Positions 11,330 through 21,466 of a stretch of DNA of 64,000 bases are shown here, in pieces; the first letter of the stretch is position 1, and each line of letters starts with the position of its first letter. A program made the position numbers and the translations under genes. The notes under the pieces are model-generated. The model saw only the letters and a list, made by a program, of their open reading frames with translations, made no database searches and had not been told where the DNA came from. The stretch lies in the NCBI RefSeq assembly GCF_002157895.1, contig NZ_CP021377.1, positions 3,286,001-3,350,000 of the forward strand, in the 5' to 3' direction. This DNA is from Oceanisphaera profunda (GTDB lineage Bacteria; Pseudomonadota; Gammaproteobacteria; Enterobacterales; Aeromonadaceae).

Positions 11330-13315
11330 GTGATAAAACGACTGAAACCCTATCTTGGTGTTGGCTTGGCGGTTTGGGTAGCCAGTAGCGCCGTGTTGGC
11401 CCAAGGCGACTTCTATATTGAACTGCGCGGGCCTGAGTCTGCAGATAGCGCACCAACCCGTGAGCCTGATCGTCCAGCTGCCGTGCCACAAGCCAGTCCG
11501 GCTCAGCAAACTCGCCCTATTCAACAAATTGGTGCAGCCGCTCCAGCTGCCACTGCCCTGGGCCAATATGGGCCGGTGCGCAGTACAGACACGCTGTGGA
11601 CCATAGCCGAAAAATACACGCGCCCACCGGTGACGGTGCAGCAAACCATGGTGGCTTTGTATCACCTTAATCCGCGCGCCTTTGTGCGTGGTAATATCAA
11701 TAACTTACAGCGCGGCGTGCAATTGCGGCTGCCTACTGCAAGTCAAGCGCGCCAGCGCTCGGCCGGCGAAGCACAAACAGAATTTGGCCGTTTAACGCGC
11801 CAAGGCAATCGCCGTGTGGTCCAAGGAGCGACAGCCCCAGCCAGACCTCAAGTTGCCGTGGCGCAAGTTAGCTCTGTGCCGCCTAAACCAGCACCTAAAC
11901 CGACAGTTCAGCCAGCAACGCAACCGATAGCCAGTACTAACACGGCGGCTCCCACGGCCGCGCGGCCGCCGGTGGCGGAGCCCACACCGACTGCTAATGG
12001 CTTAACTGAGCCTAAAGCGGCGACCAATGGCTTAGCAGAACCCAAAGCGGCACCGAGTATCGCTGCAAACAACGACCCGGCCACACCTGAACAAGCAGAA
12101 GATGCGGCGCTGAATCGTCTGCAGCTGCAATTGATGGACGAGCTGCGTGAGCAGGTGTCCATGTCTAATGAGCAGTTAGCCAGTTTAGCTGACAATAATC
12201 AGGCGTTACGCCAACATTTGGCGCAATTAAGCGCCGAAGTGGCGGCGCTAAAAGCCAATACCGATCAGCAGCCCAGCCAAGACGTGGCCCCAGAGGCTGA
12301 GCCTGAGGGTTGGTTACAAGAGTTACTGAATAACCCCATTAACTTGGCACTGATCCTTATTTTACCCGCCTTATTATTGCTGGCCTTGTTTACCTTGTGG
12401 TGGCGCAATCGTGAGCGCCGTGATCTGGCCGCCCAAGAACAAGCATTAACCGAAAACAGCATGATGATGGACGATGAGCGCGATGAGTTTGACGACTTAT
12501 TTGCCACGGCTGATGACACGCTCGACGAGGAAGCCGATGCCTTTGCCAGCCCAGAGCCCATTGCGGAACAAGACATAGATGAAGATGCATTTGCGCGCTT
12601 CTTAGAAGAACAGCAACAATTAGAAGAAGCTGAGGCCGAACGGCAAGTAGAGGTTGAGGCACCACAGCCGGTTGTTGAACCTGAACTCACGCCTGAGCCA
12701 GAGCCAACTCCAGAGCCCGAACTTGAGCCTGAGCTGGATGAAGACTCGTTATTCGAAGATGCCTTGTTTGAAGATCAGCTCTTTGAAGACGAAATACCCT
12801 TAACGACCACCACTGACTCGCTCAGTAATGAAGAGCTGGACGATTTATTTAATCCGTCCACGCCCGCCGAAACAGCCCCAGTAACGGCAGACGTCGCGGA
12901 GCAAGCGCCCATTGAGCAAGATGAGCCGCCAGCACGTTTGGTTGACGACTGGCCCGCTGAATCCATCGCCGACATGGAGTCTGAGCTTGAGTCAGCGCCG
13001 GATCCTGAAGCTTATGTGTCTGTCGACGAGCTGATGGCCGATGCGGAGCTAGGCGAAGGCCCAGATCCCGCACGTGAGCGTAAATTAGATCTGGAGCTAG
13101 ACGACTATGCCAGCGTGATTGGCCAAGGGCAGGGCGTAGACATTGATATTGATGAAGGTGGCATGAGCGGCCAACTCGACTTGGCCCGCGCTTATCTGGA
13201 AATTGACGATATCGACAGCGCCCGCGACCTGCTTAATGAAGCACTTGAGCGCGGCAATTCTGAGCAACAGCGTGATGCTAAAAAGCTATTACAGCGGCTC
13301 GATAAACGCGGTTGA
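11330..13315 (+). CDS. fimV: FimV-type peptidoglycan-binding hub protein
   Basis: This protein spans the inner membrane and organises polar structures such as type IV pili in related bacteria. It has a signal peptide (residues 1-25, ending in VLAQ), a FimV N-terminal module, and a LysM-like region at about 78-135 (GPVRSTDTLWTIAEKY) that would bind peptidoglycan. A low-complexity A/P/T linker and a coiled coil (about 255-310) follow. A membrane helix lies near 337-357, then a long acidic cytoplasmic region, and the conserved FimV C-terminal motif ends the protein (LDLARAYLEIDD). At 661 residues it is shorter than Pseudomonas FimV (over 900). The start is GTG with AAAGGA ten bases upstream. The gap to pdxB (about 170 bp) holds its promoter. 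Confidence 0.88.
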   Translation: MIKRLKPYLGVGLAVWVASSAVLAQGDFYIELRGPESADSAPTREPDRPAAVPQASPAQQTRPIQQIGAAAPAATALGQYGPVRSTDTLWTIAEKYTRPPVTVQQTMVALYHLNPRAFVRGNINNLQRGVQLRLPTASQARQRSAGEAQTEFGRLTRQGNRRVVQGATAPARPQVAVAQVSSVPPKPAPKPTVQPATQPIASTNTAAPTAARPPVAEPTPTANGLTEPKAATNGLAEPKAAPSIAANNDPATPEQAEDAALNRLQLQLMDELREQVSMSNEQLASLADNNQALRQHLAQLSAEVAALKANTDQQPSQDVAPEAEPEGWLQELLNNPINLALILILPALLLLALFTLWWRNRERRDLAAQEQALTENSMMMDDERDEFDDLFATADDTLDEEADAFASPEPIAEQDIDEDAFARFLEEQQQLEEAEAERQVEVEAPQPVVEPELTPEPEPTPEPELEPELDEDSLFEDALFEDQLFEDEIPLTTTTDSLSNEELDDLFNPSTPAETAPVTADVAEQAPIEQDEPPARLVDDWPAESIADMESELESAPDPEAYVSVDELMADAELGEGPDPARERKLDLELDDYASVIGQGQGVDIDIDEGGMSGQLDLARAYLEIDDIDSARDLLNEALERGNSEQQRDAKKLLQRLDKRG

Positions 13316-13320
13316 TGCTT

Positions 13321-13350
13321 ACCGACCCCATTTATGGGGTCGGTTATTCA
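13321..13350 (+). terminator. Rho-independent terminator after fimV
   Basis: The 10-bp perfect stem ACCGACCCCA / TGGGGTCGGT has a four-base loop (TTTA) and begins five bases after the fimV stop. The tail is T-rich but interrupted (TATTCAATTTT), so read-through into truA is possible. Confidence 0.75.
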
Positions 13351-13404
13351 ATTTTGTAGATTAACGAGTATAATCGCCCCCTTTAATCCCCTTGGAACTA
13401 ATTT

Positions 13405-14199
13405 ATGCGCATTGCCCTTGGCATCGAGTATGACGGTAGTCAGTATTTTGGCTGGCAACGACAACGAGACGTGACCAGTGTGCAAGCTGAGGTAGAAAAA
13501 GCCCTATCTAAAGTTGCTAATCATCCCGTGTTGGTACAGTGTGCAGGCCGCACCGATACCGGCGTGCATGGCCTGGGCCAAGTGGTGCATTTTGATACTC
13601 ATGCAGACCGCCAAGCCAGTGCTTGGACCTTGGGTATGAATGCCAATTTGCCCAAAGATATTGCCGTGCGCTGGGCCAAGCCCATGCCGGATGATTTTCA
13701 TGCGCGTTTCAGTGCCACCGCGCGCCGTTATCGCTACATTATTTATAATCACAATATGCGGCCCGCCATTTTGCACAGTGGCGTTAGCCATTATGTGGGT
13801 GAGTTAGATGCGGACAAAATGCACGCCGCGGGTCAGTGCTTAGTGGGTGAACACGACTTTACCTCGTTTCGTGCTCTGCAATGCCAATCGCACAGTCCGC
13901 AGCGCACCATTTTGCATTTAAACGTGCAGCGTTATGGCCATTACGTGGTGTTAGACGTTAAAGCTAATGCCTTTGTGCACCATATGGTACGTAATATTGC
14001 CGGCACCTTAATTAAGGTGGGCTTAGGTGATGCAGACGAGTCGTGGGTAGCCGAAGTATTAGCAGTGCGCGACCGTAGATTAGCGGGGCACACGGCTAAA
14101 GCCGGCGGTTTATATATGGTTGCCGTGGATTATCCTGACACCTTTGAGGTGCCTCAGCCTGCAGCAGGCCCCTTATGGCTGCCAGAGTCTTTACGCTAA
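13405..14199 (+). CDS. truA: tRNA pseudouridine(38-40) synthase
   Basis: TruA converts uridines 38-40 in the anticodon stem-loop of many tRNAs to pseudouridine. The catalytic Asp51 lies in [16 protein letters not shown]. The start [16 protein letters not shown] and the C-terminal [14 protein letters not shown] are family signatures. The length of 264 residues is close to E. coli (270). TTGGAA lies upstream of the ATG. It sits between fimV and accD, an order shared by many gammaproteobacteria. No frame disruption is seen. Confidence 0.97.
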   Translation: MRIALGIEYDGSQYFGWQRQRDVTSVQAEVEKALSKVANHPVLVQCAGRTDTGVHGLGQVVHFDTHADRQASAWTLGMNANLPKDIAVRWAKPMPDDFHARFSATARRYRYIIYNHNMRPAILHSGVSHYVGELDADKMHAAGQCLVGEHDFTSFRALQCQSHSPQRTILHLNVQRYGHYVVLDVKANAFVHHMVRNIAGTLIKVGLGDADESWVAEVLAVRDRRLAGHTAKAGGLYMVAVDYPDTFEVPQPAAGPLWLPESLR

Positions 14200-14267
14200 G
14201 GCGCAGGCTTAAGTAGCAAGCCAAGCAAACTCAGGCCAAAGGATACAGCGACACCCGAACAAAGAAT

Positions 14268-14333
14268 TGAGCGGTATAGAGAGCTAAGCTGAGCTGTATA
14301 GAAAATCAAGCTGAGTCGTTTAGAAAACTAAAC
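14268..14333. repeat. Three imperfect 22-bp tandem repeats upstream of accD
   Basis: Units at 14268-14289, 14290-14311 and 14312-14333 all start TGAG, carry GTATAGA or GTTTAGA in the middle, and end AAGC or AAAC. Neighbouring units match at about 16-17 of 22 positions. They lie in the 310-bp gap between truA and accD. Further on, at 14409-14431, a hairpin TGCCCGCCAT / ATGGTGGGCA occurs without a T-tract. The function is unknown. It could be a regulatory leader of accD. Confidence 0.8.
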
Positions 14334-14509
14334 AGCGCCTCTAACCGTCTTCGAAGTGAATTTTTTTACTCACCTTTTTATCAACCTAAAGGCTGATATA
14401 TGGTTTAATGCCCGCCATCAGATGGTGGGCAGTTGCGGGGAATGAAAAATACCGGCAACCGTAAGCCAACAGCCTATAGATTAATGATGCAATCAAGCTA
14501 AGGATTTCC

Positions 14510-15403
14510 ATGAGCTGGCTAGACAAAATTCTTCCTAAGAATAAAAACATTGGTATTCGTCGTCAGAGCGTCCCAGAAGGGGTGTGGAGCAAATGTGGTA
14601 GCTGTGAGCAAGTCTTGTATCGCGCTGAGCTCGAACGTCAATTAGAAGTGTGCCCTAAGTGTGATCATCACATGCGCATTGGCGCGCGTTTACGCTTGGA
14701 TAAATTCCTCGATGTAGATAACCGTGTCGAACTGGGTGCCGAGCTTGAGCCACAAGATATCTTGAAGTTTAAAGACTCTAAGCGCTATAAAGACCGTATT
14801 ACTGCGGCCCAAAAAGCCAGCAATGAAAAAGACGCCTTGGTTGCCATGACAGGTACCTTAAAAGGGCTGCCTGTTGCCGTGTGTGCATTTGAATTCTCCT
14901 TTATGGGTGGTTCAATGGCATCGGTGGTGGGTGCACGCTTTATTGAAGCGGTGAATGCCTGTATTGAAGATCGCCGCGCCTTGGTGTGCTTCTCTTCATC
15001 TGGCGGCGCACGCATGCAAGAAGCTTTGTTCTCCTTGATGCAAATGGCCAAAACCAGTGCTGCCTTAAATCGTTTATCAGCAGCAGGTTTGCCGTTTATT
15101 TCCGTATTAACCGACCCGACCATGGGCGGCGTGTCTGCCAGTTTAGCCATGTTAGGCGACATTAATATTGGCGAGCCTAAAGCGTTAATTGGTTTTGCTG
15201 GCCCGCGAGTAATTGAGCAAACCGTGCGTGAAAAATTACCTGAAGGCTTCCAGCGCAGCGAGTTCTTGCTGGAGCACGGTGCTATCGACATGATTGTGGA
15301 TCGTCGTGAAATGCGCGATACCGTAGCCGGTTTAGTGGGCAAACTGATGAATCTTGAGGCGGCGGAAAGCAAGCCTTTAGATCATGAGGCGGTAAAAGCC
15401 TAA
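14510..15403 (+). CDS. accD: Acetyl-CoA carboxylase carboxyltransferase, beta subunit
   Basis: AccD pairs with AccA to transfer the carboxyl group from biotin to acetyl-CoA, the first step of fatty acid synthesis. A four-cysteine zinc ribbon lies at C29, C32, C48 and C51. The crotonase-fold carboxyltransferase domain follows, with [10 protein letters not shown] and [11 protein letters not shown] as conserved loops. The length of 297 residues is normal (304 in E. coli). AAGGAT lies before the ATG. Its TAA overlaps the ATG of folC by one base, so the two are translationally coupled. The long upstream leader holds three tandem repeats and a hairpin. Confidence 0.97.
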   Translation: MSWLDKILPKNKNIGIRRQSVPEGVWSKCGSCEQVLYRAELERQLEVCPKCDHHMRIGARLRLDKFLDVDNRVELGAELEPQDILKFKDSKRYKDRITAAQKASNEKDALVAMTGTLKGLPVAVCAFEFSFMGGSMASVVGARFIEAVNACIEDRRALVCFSSSGGARMQEALFSLMQMAKTSAALNRLSAAGLPFISVLTDPTMGGVSASLAMLGDINIGEPKALIGFAGPRVIEQTVREKLPEGFQRSEFLLEHGAIDMIVDRREMRDTVAGLVGKLMNLEAAESKPLDHEAVKA

Positions 15404-16692
15404 TGAGCCGCCTGGTTGAGCCTGTATCTAAACTTGAGCAGCAGCGCACCTTAGCGGATTGGTTAGTGGTGCTGGAAGGGCTCAACATGGCTCATATTGA
15501 GCTGGGCTTAGCGCGCATGACTTTGCTGGCTGAGCGCTTAAACTTGCTCAGTTTGCCAAGCCATGTGATAACCGTAGGCGGCACCAATGGCAAAGGCACT
15601 ACTTGTGCCTTGCTGGAGTCCATGCTGCGTGCGGGTGGCGTGAGTGTGGGCGTGTATTCCTCGCCTCACTTGGTCGATTATCGTGAACGGGTACGCATTA
15701 ACGGCGACAGCCCTGCAGCGGCGGACTTCTGTGCCGCTTTTGCAGCGGTAGAAGCAGCACGCTTTGATGATGAGGGTCGTGAAACGGCACTCACATATTT
15801 TGAGTTCACGACACTGGCGGCCCTGTGGCTATTTCGCGCCGCTGCCCCCAAAGTGGTGTTATTAGAGGTCGGCTTAGGCGGACGGTTAGATGCCACCAAT
15901 GTGGTGGCATCTGACCAAGCCGTGGTCACCACTATTTCTTTGGATCACACAGACTGGTTAGGCGATGACCGCGAGAGTGTTGGTTTTGAAAAAGCCGGCA
16001 TTTTTCGACGCGCGAAACCGGCAGTGTGCGGCGATGCTAACCCACCGGCCTCGTTGTTGGCCCATGCGGCCAGCCTAGATACGCCGCTGTTTTGCACGGG
16101 GCGTGACTACACTTGGTCATTAGCAGAGCAACAGGGGCAAGCTGGGCGCGCGACCTGGTCGTTTCATGGCTTAGGCTTGGCATTGGATGATTTACCCACA
16201 CCTGCGCTACCGGTGATGAATGCAGCCACCGCCCTTGCGGCACTGGCCTTGTCGCCGTTTGCACTGAGCGAGCAGGCTATTCGTAGCGGCTTGATGCAGG
16301 CCAATTTAACTGGGCGTTTACAGCAAATTAGCGCGCAGTTGTGGGTGGACGTGGCCCACAACCCTGAGTCTGCTGAGTATCTGGCTAGCCAACTCAGTCG
16401 CATTAGAAAGTCTGGGCGTTTATTAGGCGTGGTAGGCATGCTCAAAGATAAAGATATTGAGCACAGCTTAGCGCCGTTAGCGGACCAACTTGATGGCTGG
16501 TATTTAGCCAGTTTAGGGGGGCCACGCGGCGCCAGTGCGGCTGACTTAGCGCAGTGGCAAGCCGGTGCCTGTTTTGACTCTGTGGCTGAAGCTCTGGCGG
16601 CGGCAGAAATCGATGCCGAGGAGCAAGATGTGATTGTTGCGTTCGGCTCTTTCTTTACGGTTGCCGACATCTTGGCGAGCAAAGAGTGGTAA
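15403..16692 (+). CDS. folC: Dihydrofolate synthase / folylpolyglutamate synthase
   Basis: This is a bifunctional cytoplasmic Mur-ligase-type enzyme. It joins glutamate to dihydropteroate and then extends the polyglutamate tail of folates. The ATP-binding loop GGTNGKGTTCA lies at about 59-69. The YSSPHLVDYRERVRI, LLEVGLGGRLDATN and DVAHNPES motifs are all present. The length of 429 residues is normal. It starts inside the accD stop codon (TAATG) and so has no independent leader. In E. coli the same order, accD-folC-dedD, is followed by cvpA-purF. Here those two are absent downstream. Confidence 0.96.
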   Translation: MSRLVEPVSKLEQQRTLADWLVVLEGLNMAHIELGLARMTLLAERLNLLSLPSHVITVGGTNGKGTTCALLESMLRAGGVSVGVYSSPHLVDYRERVRINGDSPAAADFCAAFAAVEAARFDDEGRETALTYFEFTTLAALWLFRAAAPKVVLLEVGLGGRLDATNVVASDQAVVTTISLDHTDWLGDDRESVGFEKAGIFRRAKPAVCGDANPPASLLAHAASLDTPLFCTGRDYTWSLAEQQGQAGRATWSFHGLGLALDDLPTPALPVMNAATALAALALSPFALSEQAIRSGLMQANLTGRLQQISAQLWVDVAHNPESAEYLASQLSRIRKSGRLLGVVGMLKDKDIEHSLAPLADQLDGWYLASLGGPRGASAADLAQWQAGACFDSVAEALAAAEIDAEEQDVIVAFGSFFTVADILASKEW

Positions 16693-16800
16693 TGAAAGCG
16701 TCAGCAAGCCATTAGTTAGAAAATAAATCAGTTAGTAAAAAACCAGTGGCAAATTAGCCATAAATTATGCCGGTAGCGGCGTTTAGTGAAGGAGCGGGCT

Positions 16801-17607
16801 TTGGCCACACAGTTTCAGCAGCGATTAATTGGTACCGTGATCATAGTGGCCATCGGGGTGATTTTTTTACCGGACTTATTGAGCGGTAAAAAGCAGCTCG
16901 AGCCTGACGAAGCGGTAACCATACCGCTGCGCCCGCAGCTCGACGCGCCTTTGCAGGCTATCACTCCACCGCCGCGCCCAGGTACAGAAGCGGCCGGTAG
17001 AGCGGCGGAAGCGGCGCAACAAGTGGCGGCGGCAGCGGAGCAACTGGCGGCCCAGCAAGCGTCTGCACAGCAATCAGTTTCACAATCAGCAGCGCCTGCT
17101 CAGCCGGTCGCAGAAGTGTGGACCATAGAGCAAACGCAAGAAGCGCCGCCGGTCGCGCCTAAACCCGCACCGCAACCTCAAGCTGTGATTCAGGCACCGG
17201 CACCGCAGCCTAAACCTGCGCCTGTCCCGCAGCCAGCGCCACAGCCAGTGACTAAGCCTGCCCCGCAGCCAGTAGCTCAGCCAAAGCTGGTAGCAGGGCA
17301 AATACAGCAAATTGAGCCCAGAGTCGTGACGCCACAGCCACAAACTCAACAAGCGGCGCCTCAAGCTGCCGCTCCACAAGGTCAATTTGTGGTGCAACTG
17401 GGTGCGTTTCGTAATGCGGCAAACGTGAATGCCTTAGTGCAAAAGCTAAGAGCAGCAGGTTACAACGCACAAACTACGCCCAGCACCCCCCGCGAAGGCG
17501 AGCTAAACCGCGTTTGGGTGGGCCCGGCGAGTAAGGCAAGCTTAGACCAGCAACTGCCGGCATTGCAGCGTCTTACCGGCCTCAATGGCAGTGTAAGGCC
17601 TAAGTAG
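16801..17607 (+). CDS. dedD: SPOR-domain protein, DedD-like
   Basis: This is a cell-division-associated envelope protein. A short cytoplasmic start is followed by one membrane helix (about residues 9-27, LIGTVIIVAIGVIFLPDLL). A long Ala/Gln/Pro-rich periplasmic linker (30-190) and a C-terminal SPOR domain (about 193-266, QFVVQLGAFRNAANVNALV) follow. SPOR domains bind septal peptidoglycan that lacks stem peptides. I set the start at TTG 16801 because AAGGAG (16789-16794) lies six bases before it and the resulting MATQFQQRLIGT aligns with E. coli DedD. An upstream GTG at 16786 would place the ribosome site inside the gene. The linker is PQ-repeat rich. Confidence 0.9.
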   Translation: MATQFQQRLIGTVIIVAIGVIFLPDLLSGKKQLEPDEAVTIPLRPQLDAPLQAITPPPRPGTEAAGRAAEAAQQVAAAAEQLAAQQASAQQSVSQSAAPAQPVAEVWTIEQTQEAPPVAPKPAPQPQAVIQAPAPQPKPAPVPQPAPQPVTKPAPQPVAQPKLVAGQIQQIEPRVVTPQPQTQQAAPQAAAPQGQFVVQLGAFRNAANVNALVQKLRAAGYNAQTTPSTPREGELNRVWVGPASKASLDQQLPALQRLTGLNGSVRPK

Positions 17608-17635
17608 CCAACAGCGCCGAGCGCCAAGAAAAATA

Positions 17636-17672
17636 AAAACCCGAGTCTGTAACACAGACTCGGGTTTTTTGT
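17636..17672. terminator. Bidirectional terminator between dedD and aguA
   Basis: The perfect 13-bp stem AACCCGAGTCTGT / ACAGACTCGGGTT has a three-base loop. It is preceded by AAAATAAAA and followed by TTTTTTGTTT, so it can stop transcription from both strands between these convergent genes. Confidence 0.93.
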
Positions 17673-17813
17673 TTCTGTCGACCAGCGTAGCTGGATGTGT
17701 TTAAACCACGAGCAAGACAGTGGCGAATACTCTTTAAATAAAACAGGGCCACACTACAAGCTATTTATCTATAACAGGGCACCGATAAAGCGGTGCCTGT
17801 CTTTAGCTTGGTG

Positions 17814-18887
17814 CTAGGCGCTCGGTGTACTTTTAGGGATCTGCTGGGTAATGCAGTGGATATTACCGCCGCCGAGTAAAATTTCGCGCGCCGCTATGCC
17901 CACTACTTCAAGTTCGGGGAAGATGGCCTCCAAGATAGTTTGGGCTTCACCGTCGGTGTTAGGGTCGAGCAACGGAAAGATTAAACGCTGATTGGTGATT
18001 AAAAAATTCACGTAAGAGCCGGCCATGCGCTCACCGGCCACCCTAGGTATGGCGGATCCAGTTTGCACACCGGCGGCTTCTTGCTCTGTGATGTACAAGG
18101 GGCCAGGCTGGGGGAGCTTCCAGATTTTAAGCGCACGGCCTTGGGCATCTCGAGCTTCACTCAGCACTTTATACGCGGCTTGTGAGCGTGCGTATTGCGG
18201 GTCTGCGGCGTCATCCGTCCAGTGCAGTATCACTTCACCCGGGCGGGCAAAACAGGCCATATTATCGATGTGACCGTCGGTTTCATCCAGATGCACTCCT
18301 AATGGCAGCCAGATAAAATGGGTCACGCCCAAAGACTCAGCCAATACTTGCTCTATATCGGCTTGGCTTAAATTCGGATTACGGTTTTGATTGAGTAAGC
18401 ACTCAGCCGTGGTGAGCAGGGTGCCTTCACCGTCCACATGAATCGAGCCGCCTTCTAAGATCAAGGTGTTATCTTGCTGGGTGATGCCAAGCTCACGCAG
18501 CATGGCACCGGCCATGAGTTGGTCTTGGTCCCATGACTCATACAGGCCTTCTTGCTCGCCACCCCAAGCGTTAAACACCCAGCTAATGCCAGCACGCTCG
18601 CCTTGGTTATTCAGCACCACGGTGGGGCCTGTATCCCGAGCCCAAGCATCATCACTGTCGATGGCCACGAGTTTGACGTGTGCGGGCATTATCGCCTTAG
18701 CCTTGGGCATGTCTTGCTTAGGCACGGCCATATACACAGGTGTCGCGACCGCGATGGCCTCAGCCAATTTGGCAAAGGTGGCCTGTGCGGGTGCGGCTTG
18801 CTCACGCCAGTTATCGGGTCTATGGGGCCAAATCATCCACACCGCCTCTTGTGCTGCCCATTCGCCGGGCATGTAAAAGTTAGCCAT
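17814..18887 (-). CDS. aguA: Agmatine deiminase
   Basis: The enzyme hydrolyses agmatine to N-carbamoylputrescine and ammonia, the first step of the arginine-decarboxylase route to putrescine. Family motifs include [22 protein letters not shown] at the N-terminus and [23 protein letters not shown] and [15 protein letters not shown] are also seen. The nucleophile Cys345 lies in [13 protein letters not shown]. The length is 357 residues. I set the start at ATG 18887, which overlaps the aguB stop by one base (TAATG) and has AAGGTGG upstream. The frame could run to 18968, but that part lies inside aguB and is not conserved. It is coupled to aguB. Confidence 0.95.
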   Translation of the reverse strand: MANFYMPGEWAAQEAVWMIWPHRPDNWREQAAPAQATFAKLAEAIAVATPVYMAVPKQDMPKAKAIMPAHVKLVAIDSDDAWARDTGPTVVLNNQGERAGISWVFNAWGGEQEGLYESWDQDQLMAGAMLRELGITQQDNTLILEGGSIHVDGEGTLLTTAECLLNQNRNPNLSQADIEQVLAESLGVTHFIWLPLGVHLDETDGHIDNMACFARPGEVILHWTDDAADPQYARSQAAYKVLSEARDAQGRALKIWKLPQPGPLYITEQEAAGVQTGSAIPRVAGERMAGSYVNFLITNQRLIFPLLDPNTDGEAQTILEAIFPELEVVGIAAREILLGGGNIHCITQQIPKSTPSA

Positions 18888-19777
18888 TATCGGCCACCTT
18901 CGCGTTTGCCGTCTGAGGTCTGTAAGGTCTGATACATAGCAGGGCGACGGTCGCGGAACAATCCCCAACTGGCGCGGGTATTGGCAATCTGCTCTAAGTC
19001 GAAGCTGTGGACGATAACGCTGCTAGTGGTTTTATCGGCTTGTTGCACCAAGGCGCCTAGTTCGTCGGTAATAAAGGAGGAGCCGTAAAAGGTGGTTTCA
19101 AGGCCCTCGATAAACTTACTGTGCTCGGTGCCAATGCGGTTGGACGCAATTACTGGCACCAGATTGGCGGCGGCGTGGCCTTGTTGAGTACGCGTCCAAT
19201 GCGGCTGGCTGTCGATACTGGCATCTTGGGGCTCGGTGCCAATGGCGGTGGGGAAGAACATTAACTCTGCACCCATTAACGCCATGCTGCGTGCAGTTTC
19301 AGGAAACCACTGATCCCAACAAATGGCCACGCCAATTTTGGCATAACGGGTTTGCCAAACTTTAAATCCGGTGTCGCCGGGCGTGAAAAACTGCTTTTCT
19401 TGATAGCCAGGGCCATTCGGAATATGGGTTTTACGATAAAGCTCAAGCTGGCTGCCATCGGCATCGATCACCACCAGTGAGTTATAAAAAGCGGTACCGG
19501 CGCGCTCAAAAAAGCTCAATGGCAACACCACGGCCAGCTCTTTAGCCAGCGCTTGAAAATGGCGGATCAGTGGGCTGTTATCCACTTCTTGGGCCAGCGA
19601 AAAATGCTCTGGGCTTTGGTCGATACAAAAGTAGGGTGCGGCAAACAGCTCTTGAATAAGGATAATCTGTGCGCCTTGAGCGGCGGCGTCGCGAACTAAC
19701 TGTTCGGCACGCGCGATATTGTCATCTTGATCCCAGCTACAAGCCATCTGGGTGGCGGCGACACTAACCATTGCCAT
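18887..19777 (-). CDS. aguB: N-carbamoylputrescine amidase
   Basis: AguB releases putrescine, carbon dioxide and ammonia from N-carbamoylputrescine, completing the pathway begun by AguA. It is a nitrilase-superfamily amidase with the full Glu43-Lys116-Cys153 triad ([26 protein letters not shown]). At 296 residues it is full length. GAGGAA lies six bases before the ATG. It is the first gene of the two-gene unit. The presence of both genes indicates that agmatine can feed polyamine synthesis directly. The permease gene upstream at 20144 is on the same strand but is separated by a terminator. Confidence 0.95.
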   Translation of the reverse strand: MAMVSVAATQMACSWDQDDNIARAEQLVRDAAAQGAQIILIQELFAAPYFCIDQSPEHFSLAQEVDNSPLIRHFQALAKELAVVLPLSFFERAGTAFYNSLVVIDADGSQLELYRKTHIPNGPGYQEKQFFTPGDTGFKVWQTRYAKIGVAICWDQWFPETARSMALMGAELMFFPTAIGTEPQDASIDSQPHWTRTQQGHAAANLVPVIASNRIGTEHSKFIEGLETTFYGSSFITDELGALVQQADKTTSSVIVHSFDLEQIANTRASWGLFRDRRPAMYQTLQTSDGKREGGR

Positions 19778-20048
19778 GTTGAATTCCTCTGAACTGAACC
19801 ATTAAAATAGGGAGCTATTCTTGTGCTGCATAACTTGGCTAACACAAGGGCCGGAGTGGTTAAGGCACTTGCAGGGGTTATTAAGCGGCGCTTTGGCAAA
19901 TAAGGATAAACCCTGTATTGCCCTTAACCGCCATCCATGACTTAACAACTCTAACGTTGAGCCCGCAGTGTGCCTTTCTCGGCTAAAAGCCGCAAATAGA
20001 TAGTGCAATTTTTTGAGCTGAGCAGGGTTTGTTCCAAGCGGTATTGAT

Positions 20049-20090
20049 AAAAAAGCCGCCAGCCCCATGTGGGTTGACGGCTTTTTATAT
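20049..20090 (-). terminator. Terminator after the Na+/H+ antiporter-family gene
   Basis: AAAAAGCCGCCAGCCC (20050-20065) pairs with GGGTTGACGGCTTTTT (20071-20086), with two G-U pairs and a five-base loop. A-runs on one side and T-runs on the other allow action on both strands. Between it and aguB (19778-20048) I see no supported gene. Confidence 0.85.
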
Positions 20091-20143
20091 TTTATATTTT
20101 ATGTTTAACGGATAGCGTAAAACGTAAGGCGTACAGCTAGCAG

Positions 20144-21466
20144 TTAAAGCACCATGGCTGCAAACCAACCAAAGGCAATTAAGGGAATGTTGTAATGAAT
20201 AAAGGTCGGTACGACTGAATCCCAAATATGGTCGTGTTGGCCATCGGCGTTTAAGCCTGAGGTGGGGCCGAGGGTGGAGTCAGAGGCTGGAGAGCCCGCA
20301 TCACCCAGCGCCCCTGCGGTACCAATAATGGCCAATGCTGCCAAGGGCGAAAAGCCCAGCGCTAGACACAAAGGCGCATAAATAGGCGCAATAATGGGAA
20401 TGGTCGAGAACGAAGAGCCAATGCCCATGGTGATCAGCAAGCCTACGATCAACATCATAAAGGCGGCCAACGGCTTATTGTCGCCCATACTCATTTCCAC
20501 GGCTTGCACCAAGCTACCAATGCCATCGGTGGCTTTAATCACGGCGGCAAAACCGGCGGCGGCAATCATAATAAAGCCGATCAAGGACATCATCTTCACG
20601 CCTTGGGTGAAGGCATCTTGGCTTTCTTTGTATTTAACGACGCCGCCTAGGGTGAAAATCACAAAGCCAACCATGGCACCTAAGATAATGGAGTTACTAT
20701 AAAGCTGTAGGCTCAGGGCACTTAAGATGGCAATGGCGGCCACAAATAAGTGCGGCACGTGAATTTGGATATGCTCCGGCTCTACGGCAACAATTTTGCT
20801 TTCGTCGTAGTGGCGTGGTTTGCGGTAGGTAAAAAACAAGGCCACTAACAGGCCTAAAAACATGCCAAACACCGGAATGCCCATGGCAATTGGTAGCATA
20901 GATTTTGTCACTTCTACGCCATTTTCTAGCATGTTGGCTAACAATACGGTGTGCAGAAAAATACCGCCAAAACCTACCGGTAACATCATGTAAGTGGCGG
21001 TTAAACCAAAGGTCAGCACACAGGCTACGGCGCGGCGGTCAAGCTTGAGCTTCGCCATTACATGCAACAGCGGCGGGATCAAAATCGGAATAAAGGCGAT
21101 ATGCACCGGCACCAAGTTTTGCGAGGAAACCGCGACCAAGAGTATGGTCACTAATAGCAAGGCTTTGATCCACAGCATGCGGCCCGCACTGGCATTTTGA
21201 CCGAGCGCTTTAATAATTTTAAAGGCCAGTAAGTCGGTAATGCCGGAGCGCGCAATGGCCACGGCAAAAGCGCCCAACATGGCATAGCTCAGGGCGATAG
21301 TCGCGCCCCCGCCTAAGCCACCGGCAAAGATATTGGCGGACTCTGTGAGTGATAAACCGCCCACCATGCCGCCGACGATGGCACTTAAGGTAATGGCGAT
21401 TACCACGTTGATGCGCAGCAAGCTGAGGACCAGCATCAAGCTAACGGCGATAACAACAGGATTCAT
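20144..21466 (-). CDS. Na+/H+ antiporter-family permease (YuiF/NhaC-like)
   Basis: This is a polytopic inner-membrane transporter with about 11-12 hydrophobic segments across 440 residues. It has features of the Na+/H+ antiporter family in the ion-transporter superfamily: [45 protein letters not shown] and [17 protein letters not shown]. Members such as B. subtilis YuiF have been proposed to move amino acids rather than protons and sodium alone, so the substrate is open. AAGGAT lies upstream of the ATG. Its position next to aguBA suggests, but does not show, a link with agmatine, putrescine or arginine. Confidence 0.78.
   Translation of the reverse strand: MNPVVIAVSLMLVLSLLRINVVIAITLSAIVGGMVGGLSLTESANIFAGGLGGGATIALSYAMLGAFAVAIARSGITDLLAFKIIKALGQNASAGRMLWIKALLLVTILLVAVSSQNLVPVHIAFIPILIPPLLHVMAKLKLDRRAVACVLTFGLTATYMMLPVGFGGIFLHTVLLANMLENGVEVTKSMLPIAMGIPVFGMFLGLLVALFFTYRKPRHYDESKIVAVEPEHIQIHVPHLFVAAIAILSALSLQLYSNSIILGAMVGFVIFTLGGVVKYKESQDAFTQGVKMMSLIGFIMIAAAGFAAVIKATDGIGSLVQAVEMSMGDNKPLAAFMMLIVGLLITMGIGSSFSTIPIIAPIYAPLCLALGFSPLAALAIIGTAGALGDAGSPASDSTLGPTSGLNADGQHDHIWDSVVPTFIHYNIPLIAFGWFAAMVL

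Noticed and set aside
12265-12690. Long antisense frames within fimV, with Ser/Cys-rich translations
   Set aside because: They are reverse-strand shadows of the acidic Asp/Glu-rich coding region of fimV.
14409-14431. A hairpin before accD as a terminator
   Set aside because: There is no T-tract after it and accD needs transcription across it unless its promoter is within the last 80 bases.
19851-19880. A tRNA-like phrase (GCCGGAGTGGTTAAGGC)
   Set aside because: It resembles a Ser/Leu D arm, but no acceptor stem, anticodon arm or T arm can be built around it.
19802-20068. An 88-codon minus-strand frame
   Set aside because: It starts inside a terminator hairpin, has no ribosome site and no recognisable sequence.
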